DNA of 64,000 nucleotides from Numida meleagris (Eukaryota; Chordata; Aves; Galliformes; Numididae). Where the stretch lies: positions 5,184,499-5,248,498 of the forward strand of contig NC_034421.1 in NCBI RefSeq assembly GCF_002078875.1. Reading direction: 5' to 3'. Numbering within the stretch: position 1 is the first letter of the stretch; every line of letters starts with the position of its first letter. The notes below the pieces were generated by a model. That model was not told the origin of the DNA and ran no database searches. It saw only the letters and a program-made list of their open reading frames with translations. The translations under genes were made by a program, and so were the position numbers. Shown here piece by piece: positions 38,601-49,989 of the stretch.

Positions 38601-41600
38601 CAGAATATCTAAAATAGAGCACATGGACACATTGCAAGAGCTACAGATTTTCTCCATTGGAAAAAATAACCTGACCACTCTGGAAAATGTGAGTGCTCCC
38701 TGGCTTTGGAATTGCTCCCTATCAAAAGATCAAATATTCTAGATCTGACATTTCCTACTGCCCCCCTTACAGGAGAAATTTTTCCTTAGGATTTCATTTC
38801 CTCTGAAGCCTAAATTATGGTTTAGGTAAGCTATCCAGCTGCTAAGTGCTTACTTCAGCTATTTCTCTTTTAGGTTTTTTGCTCATGAGGGCTTAGTTTT
38901 GTTACTGCTGTCATCTGTGGCAAAATTCCTACTGGTTCCCATGAGAGGAATGAACAGCTACACAAGAGGAAAAGCGGGAGTGGGGACTAGGATATTTTTG
39001 GGGTTCTTTTTGAGGGTAGTTTACCAGCCTAACACTCTGATTTGTCCACCATCCAGCTAGAGGCCGTCCCTCCACTCCCATCATTTACATACTCACGACG
39101 TGAAGTAAGGTATTTTCTTTCCCCAAAGCATTAGAAACTTGTAATTTAACTTTGCCTGTGTTTGGCAGCTGAGCACAATATGTACCAGAACATAACTGTG
39201 ATATGAGCAATGAATTTCAAAACCAGCTGTTTCCGCAGCACTGGTAAGCACAACATTTCTTTCCCCTCCACATAGGTGGTCTATCTCAGGAGGTTTAAGA
39301 ACTTACGTGCACTGAATCTCACTGGGAACCCTTTCTGCGATGAAGAGCAGTATATGCTGTTTGTTGTTGCTCACCTTCCAGGCTTGGTATACTTGGACTT
39401 CAAGCTCGTGAGTGACACCACGGTAAGTATTTCTGCATCCCCTCCTCCTGAAATTGGGCATGAGTTCCTTACAGAGCATTGGCTTTGTTGATATGCACAC
39501 AATATTCTAGCATGATGGGCTGATTCTCTGCAGAAATTAGACCTATGGAAACACACAGAGTTTGTTCTATCTCCACCTAACAGCTGTGAACCTGTAGGCC
39601 AAATTCTGTCAAATCTGGCAGAGGTAGAGATGTCAAAGGTATTATGTTTTCACAGGTTTTGTGAAAGTCAGCAGCTGTGTGTGGGAGAGGAGCCTGCTTA
39701 ATATTGCCACAGAGATGCTGCAGTGTGAGTGCAAGACTACTTAGAGATCAGAGAATTGCGGAGAGAGAATCTCAGAGGAGATCAGTCTTGAGACATGAAT
39801 CCAGAGGAAAGCAGGCTTGGTGGTCCTGCTGCTCACTGAGCTATTTGTTTCAGTAGCAGACTGACACGTTAACCAGGCAAGCAAGTGCCATCCAAATGCA
39901 CTTCACTTTCCTGATTTTTGAAAGCAAGACCGTATGTCAGGACTGGTAACTCATGAGACTGCTTCCTGATCCCAAGGCTCATTTTTTCTTAATATTCAAA
40001 GAATATGTTTCATTTTAAACTTACTTGGCACAGAGCAGGAACTGTTCTTGGAGTATACATTACTCTTACCATACGACTGGAAGGGCTTTCCAGGTCATTG
40101 AGTACAGTCCCTGCTCATACAGACAGTATGTCATTGAATTGCATACTTAAATTTGTCAAGCTTCAGTTGCAAGCTAATTAGGTTCTTGCCCCTGCTACTT
40201 CATTGCCATCGCCTCCTCAGAAGAACCATCTTCTCCTCAGTAACTGTTAAACTCAGTAGCCGATCCATTCAGAGCTCAAATTCAAAGTCAAAACAGGGCC
40301 TCCTGCTAAAACAAGCAAACAGATAAACAATGCTAAAGATGAAGAAATTGGGAGATTAAATGCTGCTTGCGATTGAATCGGCTCAGATACACTGAGCGAA
40401 GAGGCAGAGTAATATGTCAACAAAAATGGGGTGAGGAATGGATTAGAAACTTTAATAAGTAGTTTAATCAAAAGACCACAAAGAAATGGAGATGCAGATA
40501 TCATTCAGGTGCACCTTCCGGAAAGGTGGAATGCTTACACCAAGATTTGTTGGACACTGCTGGGTAGGCTAATAATGTTTCTTTGCTTTTCTCAGCGAGA
40601 AGTTGCCATTTCAAATTACCAGTACCTCACTGACCTGCTGGAACACGAGGAGGCCCAGGCTCTGGCTCAGCTGGAGGAGAAGCAGGCACAGCAGAAGGAG
40701 CTGGAGTACCACAAGGTGCTTGTTCTTTGGCTGGTTGTGCGCTGTCTGGGGAGGAAGAAGTGCAGCAGATACTGACTTCTCCTTCAGCTGCTTGAAGCTC
40801 TAATGAGAGGTTAACACTGGCTGTGCTAACACTAAGGCTAGGATTAGTCTCTGATCTTCGAATCTCTTATTTTGAATGAAAACAGGAACTGCTGTGGAAT
40901 ACATATGATGTGGGGGAACATATTTCTTTTGGCTGAACAATCAGGCTGCAGATATAGACCCTTAGAAGCTAAATAGTAAATCATGCCCAAGGATCTTATC
41001 AGCCTAATGTGAGATTAAGAAAATTACACATCTGAGGGAACTGTTAGCATTTTCATGGTGCAGTGACTTCCTTTCTCCTTCACACCAAGTTGATGCTTTT
41101 TATTAGTTTTATGGTTAAACTCTTCAGGGCTTTGAGATTGACGTAGTTCTGTGAGCAGCCTGAAAACCAGGCCAGGCAGAATGGTGATTTCAGCCACAAC
41201 ATGGCTCTGTGATCCAGCCTGCTGGAAGGCCAGACTGGCTGAAGACCAGGAGTAGGTTAAGTGACAGGAAGGGCACCTGCAGCTCTTCCCTCTGACCCTC
41301 CCCCAAGTCCACTCACTCTTTATCTGTGAGGCTGAATAGCCTTGTAGCATATGGTTGTATGTGAAAATGTTTTATGTAAGATTAAACAGTGTTTTCTGTC
41401 CTTAGGCTAGAGAGTTCTAGCAGTAAATCCACATGTGAACCAGGATGGTTTTCGCTCCAGTTGCAGGGTGCTTTCATGACCTGGCTGGTCTATCTATTGT
41501 GTTGGTGTTATAGTGTCTGCGCAGATCGTTACTTGCACAGCACACTAGTGTTCCTCTGCTGGTAAAAGCTTCTAGGAGAGAGGCATCCTAAGGACTGGCA

Positions 41601-44600
41601 GCAGGTTGGCACTCTTCATTTTACTTAAATCACTCTGATTCTCTTCAAAGACAGCCTTTGTTGAGTACCTGAATGGATCATTCCTGTTTGACAGTTTGTA
41701 TGCAGAGGATACAGAAGCTGCCAAACTGGCTTACCTCCCCGGAGTGGATGACCTGCTGCAGGCATATCCTTCCTGGGTTTAAAAAACCTACAGCTAAAAC
41801 CTAATGACTTGAGTTAAGAAGGAGGTGCATCCACAGGGACTCTTCATCCGTTGCTTTTGTCCAGGACTGAAAGCTTACATTGATCTGAGATCTGAGGCTT
41901 TCTGTGTTCAAATTGGGAACGGTGCCAGAAAAACACTGCAAGACCATGAGACCACTGACAGCTTTAAGGCCTGATATCTCATGAAATATGAGGGCTGCAA
42001 ACAAATGGTTTGTATTACTGGCAAGCTGGCCGGCGCAGCTTGAAACAACCTATTTGTATAACCACTCGCTTCTATCACCAACAGGTCGTGAGATTCCAGC
42101 GTTTCAAATTCTCACTGTTGTAATTACCATATTCCCTTTCCACCGCCCGAATCAAACATAATTTCAGCAGCCTTCTTTCCTGACCCTTCAAGAATCAAGG
42201 CTTTGTACCGCCTTTAAGTCTGGAATCCACTTAAGGTTTAAAATGAGCCATAAGATAAATCTCTGCCAGTTAGATTGTAAGAGCGCAGTCGCTAAAATCA
42301 TGTTGAAATTGAAGTGGTAGGAGATAGGAACAGACTAATCAGAATGATATGAGTCACATATCTCACAACCTGCCAGAGCTGGCAACGTGAAGTTTTCAGG
42401 CCAGCACTTTTTTCTGATCATTGCTCCTACACGGGGCATCAGAAAGCAGACACTTTTATTTTTTTCCTTTTCTCATTCAGATTAATAGAGCATTGTCAAG
42501 GCCAGTAACTTGACCTTCCTTAAAATTGCATTACACTGTTGGGGAAAAATGCATCACGGCTTAACTACGATAGACTCCAGAAACAATTCCATTGTCAAGA
42601 TAATAGCAGAAGAAAAATTGGCGTTATTTTTGTGATGCTACCAAGTCAGTAGTTTATTCTGCGCTCTGGCTGTAGGCTCCAGAGCTGTATTTATTAACTA
42701 CACAGACACTGTATTCACACTTGTGAAGACAGATAGGGTTGTATGCTTCATTCTGTTACTTTGTCAGAAAAGAGTCAGAGAAGCGTATGTATTTCCTTTT
42801 GTCCTCAAGGCCTTTTTCCCCTCAAGCTGCCACATCTTTCTCTATACCCTTAAGGTAGCAAAATTCTATGCATAGAATGTGAACGGGTGACCCTGTCCTG
42901 CTCAGACAAAATGCTTGGCAGCCTGCTGCCAGCGAGAACCACCGAGTTTTACATAACAGCAGCTTGTAACTCCTGCTTGAATTTGCAGAGCTAGAAGGAA
43001 CATAACGCATTGCTCCACTGAACAAACAAAATACCTTGACTCTGGTGTCACATACAGGAAAGATTTTGTCTCCGTTTGTGAGAACCTGTTTAACTACGGA
43101 CTGAAAGAGTATGAAAAACGAGAAGCTGAAGTCGCTGAGTTCTATGAAGGCCTTCATGAAGTGCTGACAGCCAACCAAGAAGAAGGCAGGAAAATAATCC
43201 TAGACTTTGAAAATCAGAACAAAATGGTAATTTTCTTTATGCTTCTGTTAGTTTGATACATCATATGGGAGCTTTCAATTTCACTTTGAACTCGGGCAAT
43301 TCCATTAAAATTAGGATAGTGAACCTACAGTGAACTTACAGTGCAGTTGTGATATGATCCCTAATTGCAGAGTCACAGAATAGCTGTGGTTGGAGTGGAG
43401 CTCTGGAGGACACCCAGTCCCCCTGCTAGAGCAGGGCTGCGTGCAGCAGGCTGTGCAGGGCTGCATCCACGTGGCTTGTGAGTATCTCCAGGAATGGCCA
43501 CTCCACAGCCTCTCTGGCCAACCTGTTCCAGCACTCAGCCTCTGATCTTTCTTTGTTTTCCTGCAGTGTAAATCCGTACTGAGAAATGATGTCAGCGAAC
43601 ATTAACTAACATGGTATTTTAGTGCTCTGTATAGGAAAAGGATTTGGGGTTTGAAGTTTCAGCCCTTTTGTCAAAGCACAGCCAACTAACACTGACAGCT
43701 TTTATCTATACTCGACATGGAAATTTAGTGTAGGAGAAAATTAATATGCCACGGTGTTGTCTCATTGTCCGTGAAGGTAAAGTTCTTCAAGGTTCTGCAG
43801 GGAAAAAAAAAAAAAAGAAAGAAAGAAAGAAAGAAAAGGAGATTGCAGGTTATTCCGTTCATTTTCAAGTCATTTTCTGATTCAGTTCATCTTGTCAACA
43901 ACAGCTCAAAGAACTTTAACAGAAAAATCAGGTGAAGCTATTGTAATGTATTTCTAGTCTTTTTTTATTAAAGCAGGAACCATCTCTTTTTCATTCTACT
44001 CAACTACAGTCATCCATTGTGGCTGCTAAGGGCATCGCTTCTAGCTGGATCCCTGTCTAACCGTGTATAATAGACAGATCATTATTTTGTTTCCACAGAA
44101 AAAAAGTCAGGGGGGCTAAAGCCTGGTAAACCTGTCAGCTGAGCTGAGCAAGTCCCTGACAACTGACACCGTGCCGAGTCACGAGCGCTTGCTCTTTGAA
44201 ATCCAGGTCGCTTTGATTGAGGTGCTGTGTCACAAGCTGGCAGCCTGCTGAGTCACCTCGTCCCCAGGTCCTTGAACCTTGCTGACTCATGCTGGCAAAC
44301 AGCTCTGGCAAATCCTGTTGGGATGTGAGCTTGCAGGTTTACCAGAAAGCATCAGATAAAGGCTGATGTGTATACTCAGCTACTTGATTCTCAGTATAAC
44401 CTCTGTAGAAAATATATGGCTTTGATAGTTTGTCTCGTAGGTTACAGCCTCAGCAATGGATTGGCCTGCAATGGGTTGAACAGGACACAGTGGTTACTTG
44501 ACGGTTTGCACATAAACGTTGGGATAGTCAGCATCCAAACCAAGCGTTGTCCTTTAACAGTCATTTAAAGTTGATGGGGAAGCTCAAAATTTAATGCTGA

Positions 44601-47600
44601 TGCAGAAGTTAAAAAACCACAGGAGCCCCAGCAGGCTGAAATCTGTAACCATTCTTAGGGTCTGTTTGCCTAGCTGTAATTCTTTCCTGGGCAACCTGTA
44701 AAATAACACCGCTCTCTGAAATTGCTTGAGAAGCAAAGAAGCATTAAGGGCCTTGAACTTTGAAGTTATTGCTTCCAGAGCTGTGGCTTGAATGGCTGGG
44801 GAGGTTTTGGATGCCTCCTGACTTATACTTGCTCTCTCCTTTTCCACTTTTACCAATGCAAAATTTGGGCAACGTAGTCTGTTTTCAGACAAGTCTTCAC
44901 AGTTATTTTGGCCAGAATTCACTAGTTTAGCCCATTGAATTTCCTCTCAAGAGAATCGGATTAGACATCTTAAAACGTGTATTTCTTTCCTCCTATTAAC
45001 ATTTGATTGTTAACTTGCTTTGAACAGACTTCAAAATAATACATTGCTGAGCACAAGAGGATTTCTTTTTGATCTGAGAAACAATAAATCTTGTCTGATA
45101 CAAAACTGACGTCAATATTTAATTCTGAAGGGCAATAAATCCTTGCTGTAAAAGGGAATCAGGCAATGATAGGTATTCCATATTCAGAATACTGAATCCT
45201 GCCCCCGTGGAAGTCAGTCAAGATTCCCCTTGACAGGAAGGGGATCAGCATTTAGACAAGCCTTTCCTTCTAAGAGTAATTGTTAATCTCTACTTCATGG
45301 CCAGCAATGTTAAGAATCCAATATATATATATTTACTTGAAATGTGTCAGAAGAGGAGCCAAAGTTGCAAGTATAGGAGGGTCAAAGTCATCGGGCACTG
45401 GGAGGTGAGATTTCTCACCAGTATCACTGCATTGCATGGGATCGTTTACATAGCAGCATACCTCAGCACTGTTACTTCCCAGTATGTAAATCCAGAGACT
45501 CACTGAATCAGCACGTTTCATTTCAGCTCATCAGCAGCAGGAACTTTTCTCACATATGTAACAAGTTAATTAAATTGCAATGGAGTGCTGAACACCAACT
45601 ATAAGTAATTTATGTATCTCTGTGTTTAGAGGCTGGATGAGATCCATCATGCCAGCAGTCACGACACTGCTGAGTCTATGCGAGCCGAGTACAACGAGGA
45701 CATCCTTCAGCTGTCAGAAACACTCATGACCTTGGAAATGCAGATGGTGGACCAGCTGGAGGTAAGGTTCAGGCACATACCTGTAAAGCCTCCCATCCAG
45801 GATGCAGGGGCATTCATTTTGCTGTTGCTGCGTGCCTCTGCAGTGTAGCCCATTCCACAAGGAAGGGCACACAGTTCTTCCAGTCAGGCTCCTGCTCGGT
45901 CTCCACCTCAGCCTTCCTCTGCTCAGGGTTGAAATGGGTGAGATCAGGCCCTGGACACTGACAAGTTGCAACAGATTTCTGTTTCTTGGAGCAGGGCGCA
46001 GTATTTTCTTCACATCTATCCAAGCTGATTTCCGAAGCTTTAAAGAAAGGGACATGAGGTGGTTCAGTCATTATATAGGTCTGTGCATAGAACTCTCTGC
46101 ACGGTATGGGACATGCATTTGGCATTCTAGAAGTGTAATTCTTTGAAGCTGATCTCGCCATGAATAAGATTACACACGTTCCTGCTCAGCTTAATGCATT
46201 TGCTTGCATAATAGCTGCCTTTTTTCTCCTCACTTTTCCTTGAAAACTAGGGCAGGGCTCCTAATGTGTGTCCTCATTTAAAACCAAAACCAAAACCTAA
46301 TCTGTTATAAACTAGCAGGCAGGGTCTGCGGCCCTTATGCAAGCAGTTGCAGCAGTTTACTGCTGTGAATGTGCATGACAGAAAGCAGGAGCTCAAAATG
46401 GACTCCCTACTGCATCAGGATTGCGCCCTTTAATGTCTTCTGAATTGGTCCTAATATATCTGCAGTCACTCATGGAAAGATCAGAGGCATTCCTTTGTGC
46501 ATGCCCTTCTGGAATTGTGGGATTTGGGTGGTTGTGTTTGAACCGTTACACCAAGACATTAAGTGCAACACTTAACAGATTCTCCATCAGCCATTTTTGA
46601 GAGAGGCACTAGGCAGCAGCAATTTTCGTTTCTGAGGACTAAAACAAAAGCTGCAGCAAGCCCAGGGATTGCTTACACTATGCACAAAGAGGCTTTTCAT
46701 ACACACAAGGAGAATGCAGCATGGCAGCGTGCAGGAGTACAGCATGCTCTGTGCATTCAGTGAGAGTACAAAGAGATGGGATGGCTCCAGAGACCAGGTA
46801 AGCATTGCTCAGCCAGCTTCTCCCCAGTAAGCCGATTCTGATTTTCTGTCCCTGAATGAGAAAATAAACTCAGCGCTTTCAAACCATTTACATGCTTATA
46901 GGTAGTTCATTTTCTGACGGTGCTAACAACAGCAGCGAGTCCAAATTATAATCAATTTTAGGTTCCTCCTAGATTCCTTTCAGTGTTCATGAAAGCCTTC
47001 ATTGTAACATTTCCTCTTCTCCATTCCATTAAGGAACTGATAAAGGAATTTGAAAGAAACATTGCTGTCATAGCATCAACATTCATTGACAACGTTAAAG
47101 GCATATATCCTTTTTACAGCACGCTGGCGTGGATCTCTGAGCAAGATCCTAAATCTATAACTGAGCCATTGGAATAGAATGGGGTTATTTTTTGTCAACA
47201 GAAAAGGCATTTTTCCAGCTTTGCAGGAATGGTCATTTAAGGTGCTCAAAGTCTTTCTGTGGAAAATACAGAAAGCACAAAGGGCTCTGGCTGAGTTCTC
47301 ACATATGGAAAGTCTCTGGGACTTCTACAGCTTTCTCCCCCGTAGGAATCTTGCTTTTTTCTTTGAGCATGCTTGGCACAACCCTTGGCAGATCCGGCTA
47401 GACTGTTTTCCATGTGCATTCTTGCTTCTTTAAATGGCCTTCATTTTTGCGTTACTGATGTCTTCTGGAACAATGTAAGATAAGAACAGCAAAGCACTCC
47501 AGTGGCAGATTACATATATAAATCTGTGGCTTGGTGCAAATAGTTGGCATATTCAGAGCTCAGCTTACATCCTGCGAGGCCTCCCTCAGCTTCCTCTGCA

Positions 47601-49832
47601 AACCAAGGCACGCTCTTAGTTCTCTGTAATACATGGCAGCGAGGATGAGACCTGATGTGAGCTGTGATTAAGAGCAGAAAGTGCAAATCCTGACACCCTG
47701 GCAGCAGCGAGGCTGTTTCCCGAGGAGGCCTGCTGCGAGGACATGGGACACCAGGGTGCCTTTCTGCATCAGGGCTGGCAGCCCTCTCTGTAGCACGTCG
47801 CTCTTTCTGAGCCTCAGCCTCCTGTTACAGGAGTCCAGTTTTATCTCTAGAAGTGAACGATGCACTCTGCCTTTTCCTTAATCACCTTCTGTACGATGAC
47901 GCAGTGCCGGGACCTGGAAAATCGTCACCATGAGAAGCTGCTAGAGATCTCCATCAGCGCTCTGGAGAAATCACTCAAGAATGAGCTTGATGAGGAATTG
48001 CCAGATGATGTTCGTGAGGTGAGGACACCAGAAAATTCATCTCCTCTGTAAGAGGAGACAGGAAGGAGAGGCCACAGCCTCTGCTCAGAAGGGACAGGAT
48101 TTCCAGGAGGCTCAGTGCAGCTAGAGCTGTGTCTAACCAGAGCGTGGCTGAACTGCAGCACTGCTGGGCATCTCTGTTGAGCGGGATGGAGATGACTGCA
48201 CTGCAGGTTTCCCTGGGCTCTGCAAGAGCTGGTGGCAGCAGCCCAGGAGAGGTGCTGAGCAAATCTCTCTCTTGCCTGCAGCACAGCTCACTTCTCTGGC
48301 TGATTTTCAAGCCCCAACCCAGCAGGCACTCAGGCAGCTTCTCTGCTGCACTTGCAGCTGGTTTTGTTCCGATTCTGCCTGCTCCCCACAGGCAAACCTA
48401 AACACTGCTCTGATTTCTTTGTGCTGGGGCTGTTTGCATCAGTGATCTCAGGAGCCCTCCTGGGAGCTCTCCTGCCCATTAGCTGTTCTGGAGGCAGGAC
48501 ATGACATTCCAAATGCAGCCTTCCACTGCAGCCCCAGTCTTGCTCTGATACCAAAGATCCCAGGAGCCTTTCAGAAAGCACTGAGGTTGTTGCAGAGCTC
48601 CAGTCAGCAACACTGCTGACCTTTTTGCCTCTGTTATTCCTTCACTTAGTGGTTAATTGACTTGAGTTTTGCATTCGCTGTGTTTTCGCTCTGTCCGGAT
48701 TATCCCAGCTCCCCATTACTCTGCGTAATCAAGAGCTGACAGACACAGACCAGACCCCTCAGCCCCCCGGGGGAGCTCCCTGCTTTATGGGCTGTACAGA
48801 TGGCTGCAGTTACGCACCGTTGCTGTGCACCCATTTTGCCTCGCTGCCATCCATTTCCACGGAGAAGCAATCTTCATTTGTTCAATATAGCTGCACTTGG
48901 CTGCAGGAGGAGACTCATTATGGTTTAGCACAGCCACCCTCTATTCAGAGCCATGGGGGGAAGTCACTGCTTCGATTAGAAGCTGGGGCACTCCAAGATG
49001 AAGATTTACAGCCAGTGCTACCGGTGCGAGAGACCCTTTCAAATGTGATTTTCCACTTCCTGAACCTGCTGGGACAGGCGAGCTGCAGCATATGCAGCCT
49101 TGCTCCAACAGCAGCTGCTGCAGGGGCCGGCCGTGTGCTGTGAGGTGCTCCCTGCTCCAGCAGGTGAGGCCCAGGGTGCTGCCTCTGTTTCCCCATCTGT
49201 ACTAGAGATAATGCTCCAGCATAGCAAAGCCCAGGCACATCCACGCAGAGGGAAAAGCACTGGATTCATCCTGATGACTAGGGCTTTGTCAGTCGGAAAC
49301 AGAGGTCTTATTTTCCTCCCCTGAGCACTGCAGTTACTGTGCTGCTAGTTCTGTTCTGAGCTCTGCGGCCTTTGCTGTGTGCCTGCCCCCTCCCCTGATC
49401 TGGTCACATTACCTCCTAGTTTCTCGTGGACAAAAATGTCATTGTCAACATGGTCAACAAATCCCATAATATCCACCTGCTGAAGATCGATATGCGAGAG
49501 TGTGACATCCTCCTCAACACCTACCACTGGGAGGCCTTTGTGAAAGAGAAGGTAAGGGACCTTCATGCTCATATGGGGACGGGTCACAGATGGGTCTGCC
49601 CCAGGTGGCGAGGACACTGCTAGGAAAGTTGCTCCCCAGCCTTTGCTGGAGACCTCTGTGCTGCAGCCAGGCACCCCGACGAGCCTGCGGGTTCACTGCT
49701 TGTGTTCAATCTGTTCAGGCTCTCCAAAACGAGATTGACAGAAACCGCAACCGTGTCAAAGAGATTTTTCAGTACATCGATGATCTCCAGGAGCAGCTGG
49801 AAAAAACACAGATTCCGGAGCCCATGGAGTAG
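35445..49832 (+). CDS. DRC3: DRC3 (LRRC48), nexin-dynein regulatory complex subunit 3
   Basis: A leucine-rich-repeat and coiled-coil subunit of the nexin-dynein regulatory complex, which links outer doublets and tunes dynein in motile cilia and sperm flagella. Coding exons are 35445-35604, 36883-36999, 38522-38688, 39276-39422, 40596-40715, 41651-41763, 43052-43226, 45630-45761, 47034-47104, 47895-48018, 49420-49551 and 49719-49832. They total 1572 nt, or 523 residues, the length of the human protein as I know it. SDS22-type repeats run from about residue 55 to 175 (LQLDNNIIEKIEALESL, LSFNNIEVIEGLDTL, LSLCNNRISKIEHMD, LTGNPFC). An LRR cap follows (LPGLVYLDFKLV). Charged coiled coil occupies about 200-250, 280-400 and the C terminus. 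Ten introns within the CDS plus the leader intron are examined: the two following residues 274 and 400 are AT-AC, the others GT-AG. The ATG at 35445 has A at -3 and gives the family's N terminus. Confidence 0.97.
36850..36868 (+). repeat. (TTTA)n microsatellite at a splice acceptor
   Basis: About five TTTA units ending some 14 bases before the DRC3 exon 2 acceptor. They form the upstream part of its pyrimidine-rich tract. Confidence 0.85.
36883..36999 (+). CDS. DRC3: DRC3 coding exon 2
   Basis: Encodes ILQIDNLWQFENLTKLQLDN and NIIEKIEALESLVHLVWL, the first leucine-rich repeats. Acceptor cccttag, donor GTAAGA. Confidence 0.97.
38522..38688 (+). CDS. DRC3: DRC3 coding exon 3
   Basis: Encodes LSFNNIEVIEGLDTLVKLQD, LSLCNNRISKIEHMDTLQEL and QIFSIGKNNLTTLEN, three further repeats. 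Acceptor tcttccccag, donor GTGAGT. Confidence 0.97.
39276..39422 (+). CDS. DRC3: DRC3 coding exon 4
   Basis: 49 codons with VVYLRRFKNLRALNLTGNPF and the LRR cap VAHLPGLVYLDFKLV. Acceptor ccacatag, donor GTAAGT. Confidence 0.97.
40068..40260 (-). mobile_element. Possible old CR1-related fragment
   Basis: ggaagggctttccaggtcat followed by tgagtacagtccctgctc resembles the reverse-complement tail of older CR1 families. Divergence is high and the ends are uncertain. Confidence 0.4.
40596..40715 (+). CDS. DRC3: DRC3 coding exon 5
   Basis: 40 codons that begin the first coiled coil, with YLTDLLEHEEAQALAQLEEK and a Gln/Glu-rich end. Acceptor ttttctcag, donor GTGCTT (a weak +3 to +6). Confidence 0.95.
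41651..41763 (+). CDS. DRC3: DRC3 coding exon 6
   Basis: Encodes TAFVEYLNGSFLFDSLYAED and LAYLPGVDDLLQ plus two bases. Acceptor cttcaaag. The 3' end is an AT donor, ATATCCTTCC, with no usable GT nearby. Reading on without splicing meets TAA at 41780. Confidence 0.95.
41764..43051 (+). other. DRC3: AT-AC U12-type intron of DRC3 (first)
   Basis: The 5' site ATATCCTTCC matches the minor-spliceosome consensus ATATCCTTT over eight bases. The branch sequence CCTTGAC lies at 43034-43040, and its branch A (43039) is 12 bases before the terminal AC (43050-43051). Splicing here joins GC to A and continues AYRKDFVSVCENLFNYGLK, which aligns with the human frame. The intron is phase 2. I see no other gene in it. 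Confidence 0.9.
43052..43226 (+). CDS. DRC3: DRC3 coding exon 7
   Basis: Encodes YRKDFVSVCENLFNYGLKEY, then a Glu/Lys-rich coiled coil through EEGRKIILDFENQNKM. Follows an AC acceptor; donor GTAATT. Confidence 0.95.
43369..43540 (-). mobile_element. CR1 LINE 3' tail, reverse orientation
   Basis: agtcacagaatagctgtggt, then ggaggacacccagtccccct, then gagtatctccaggaatggcc and ctctctggccaacctgttcc are the reverse complement of the CR1 3' tail. It is about 170 bases, inserted antisense in DRC3 intron 43227-45629. Confidence 0.85.
43803..43837 (+). repeat. (A)n(GAAA)n simple repeat
   Basis: A run of A followed by about five GAAA units within the same DRC3 intron. Confidence 0.85.
44175..44292. 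promoter_or_regulatory. Cluster of AP-1/MAF-like sites in a DRC3 intron
   Basis: CGAGTCACG near 44175, TGCTGTGTCAC at about 44223, TGCTGAGTCA at 44246-44255 and TGCTGACTCATGC at 44280-44292. These resemble AP-1, NF-E2 and MAF recognition elements. Such words are short and can cluster by chance. Confidence 0.3.
45630..45761 (+). CDS. DRC3: DRC3 coding exon 8
   Basis: 44 codons: RLDEIHHASSHDTAESMRAE and ILQLSETLMTLEMQMVDQLE, predicted coiled coil. Acceptor gtgtttag, donor GTAAGG. Confidence 0.96.
47034..47104 (+). CDS. DRC3: DRC3 coding exon 9
   Basis: Encodes ELIKEFERNIAVIASTFIDN and VKG plus two bases. Acceptor ccattaag. It ends at an AT donor, ATATCCTTTTT, with no GT donor in frame. Confidence 0.93.
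47105..47894 (+). other. DRC3: AT-AC U12-type intron of DRC3 (second)
   Basis: The 5' site ATATCCTTTTT is a perfect match to the AT-AC minor-intron consensus. The branch sequence TTCCTTAAT (47874-47882) differs from TTCCTTAAC only in the last base, about 13 bases before the terminal AC (47893-47894). Joining AT to G gives VKGMMTQCRDLEN, which aligns with the human VQSLMAQCRDLEN. The intron is phase 2 and about 790 bases. Confidence 0.92.
47895..48018 (+). CDS. DRC3: DRC3 coding exon 10
   Basis: Encodes MTQCRDLENRHHEKLLEISI and LEKSLKNELDEELPDDVRE. This is the most conserved part of the C-terminal half. Follows an AC acceptor; donor GTGAGG. Confidence 0.96.
48019..49419 (+). other. DRC3 intron after coding exon 10
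   Basis: GT-AG intron of moderate GC content. No repeat or gene is recognised. Confidence 0.65.
49420..49551 (+). CDS. DRC3: DRC3 coding exon 11
   Basis: 44 codons with FLVDKNVIVNMVNKSHNIHL and LKIDMRECDILLNTYHWEAF. Acceptor acctcctag, donor GTAAGG. Confidence 0.96.
49719..49832 (+). CDS. DRC3: DRC3 last coding exon
   Basis: Encodes ALQNEIDRNRNRVKEIFQYI and DDLQEQLEKTQ, ending PEPME and TAG at 49830-49832. Acceptor ctgttcag. Confidence 0.96.
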   Translation, partial: ALQNEIDRNRNRVKEIFQYIDDLQEQLEKTQIPEPME

Positions 49833-49965
49833 GTCTGCCCTGGGCTGGGCAGCTGCCTTAGCTGGGTGCACACAGCTGCAGAACACCCAGCAAGGACGCT
49901 GCCCCTCTCTGCCGGTGCTGTCTAGAACATTTCAGGCCAAAGGCATACTCCTTTCATAGTCAGCA

Positions 49966-49971
49966 AATAAA
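49966..49971 (+). terminator. DRC3: DRC3 poly(A) signal AATAAA
   Basis: Canonical AATAAA 134 bases after the stop codon, followed by a T/G-rich stretch (ttattgtttctgg). The 3' UTR is therefore about 150 bases. Confidence 0.85.
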
Positions 49972-49989
49972 AGATACTTATTGTTTCTG

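Larger units (their letters stand above)
43227..45629 (+). other. DRC3 intron after coding exon 7
   Basis: GT-AG intron containing the reverse CR1 tail, the GAAA repeat and a cluster of AP-1/MARE-like words at 44175-44292. No coding exon is recognised. Confidence 0.7.

Noticed and set aside
41764..41782. Alternative that DRC3 exon 6 continues to a GT at 41777.
   Set aside because: That donor (GGGTTTAA) is poor and would add residues absent from the family. The AT-AC pair fits the consensus, the phase and the human protein.
43052..43057. Use of CATACAG (AG at 43056-43057) as a normal acceptor for DRC3 exon 7.
   Set aside because: It would pair with an AT donor and would drop the conserved Tyr codon. 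The AC at 43050-43051 lies at the right distance from the branch site.
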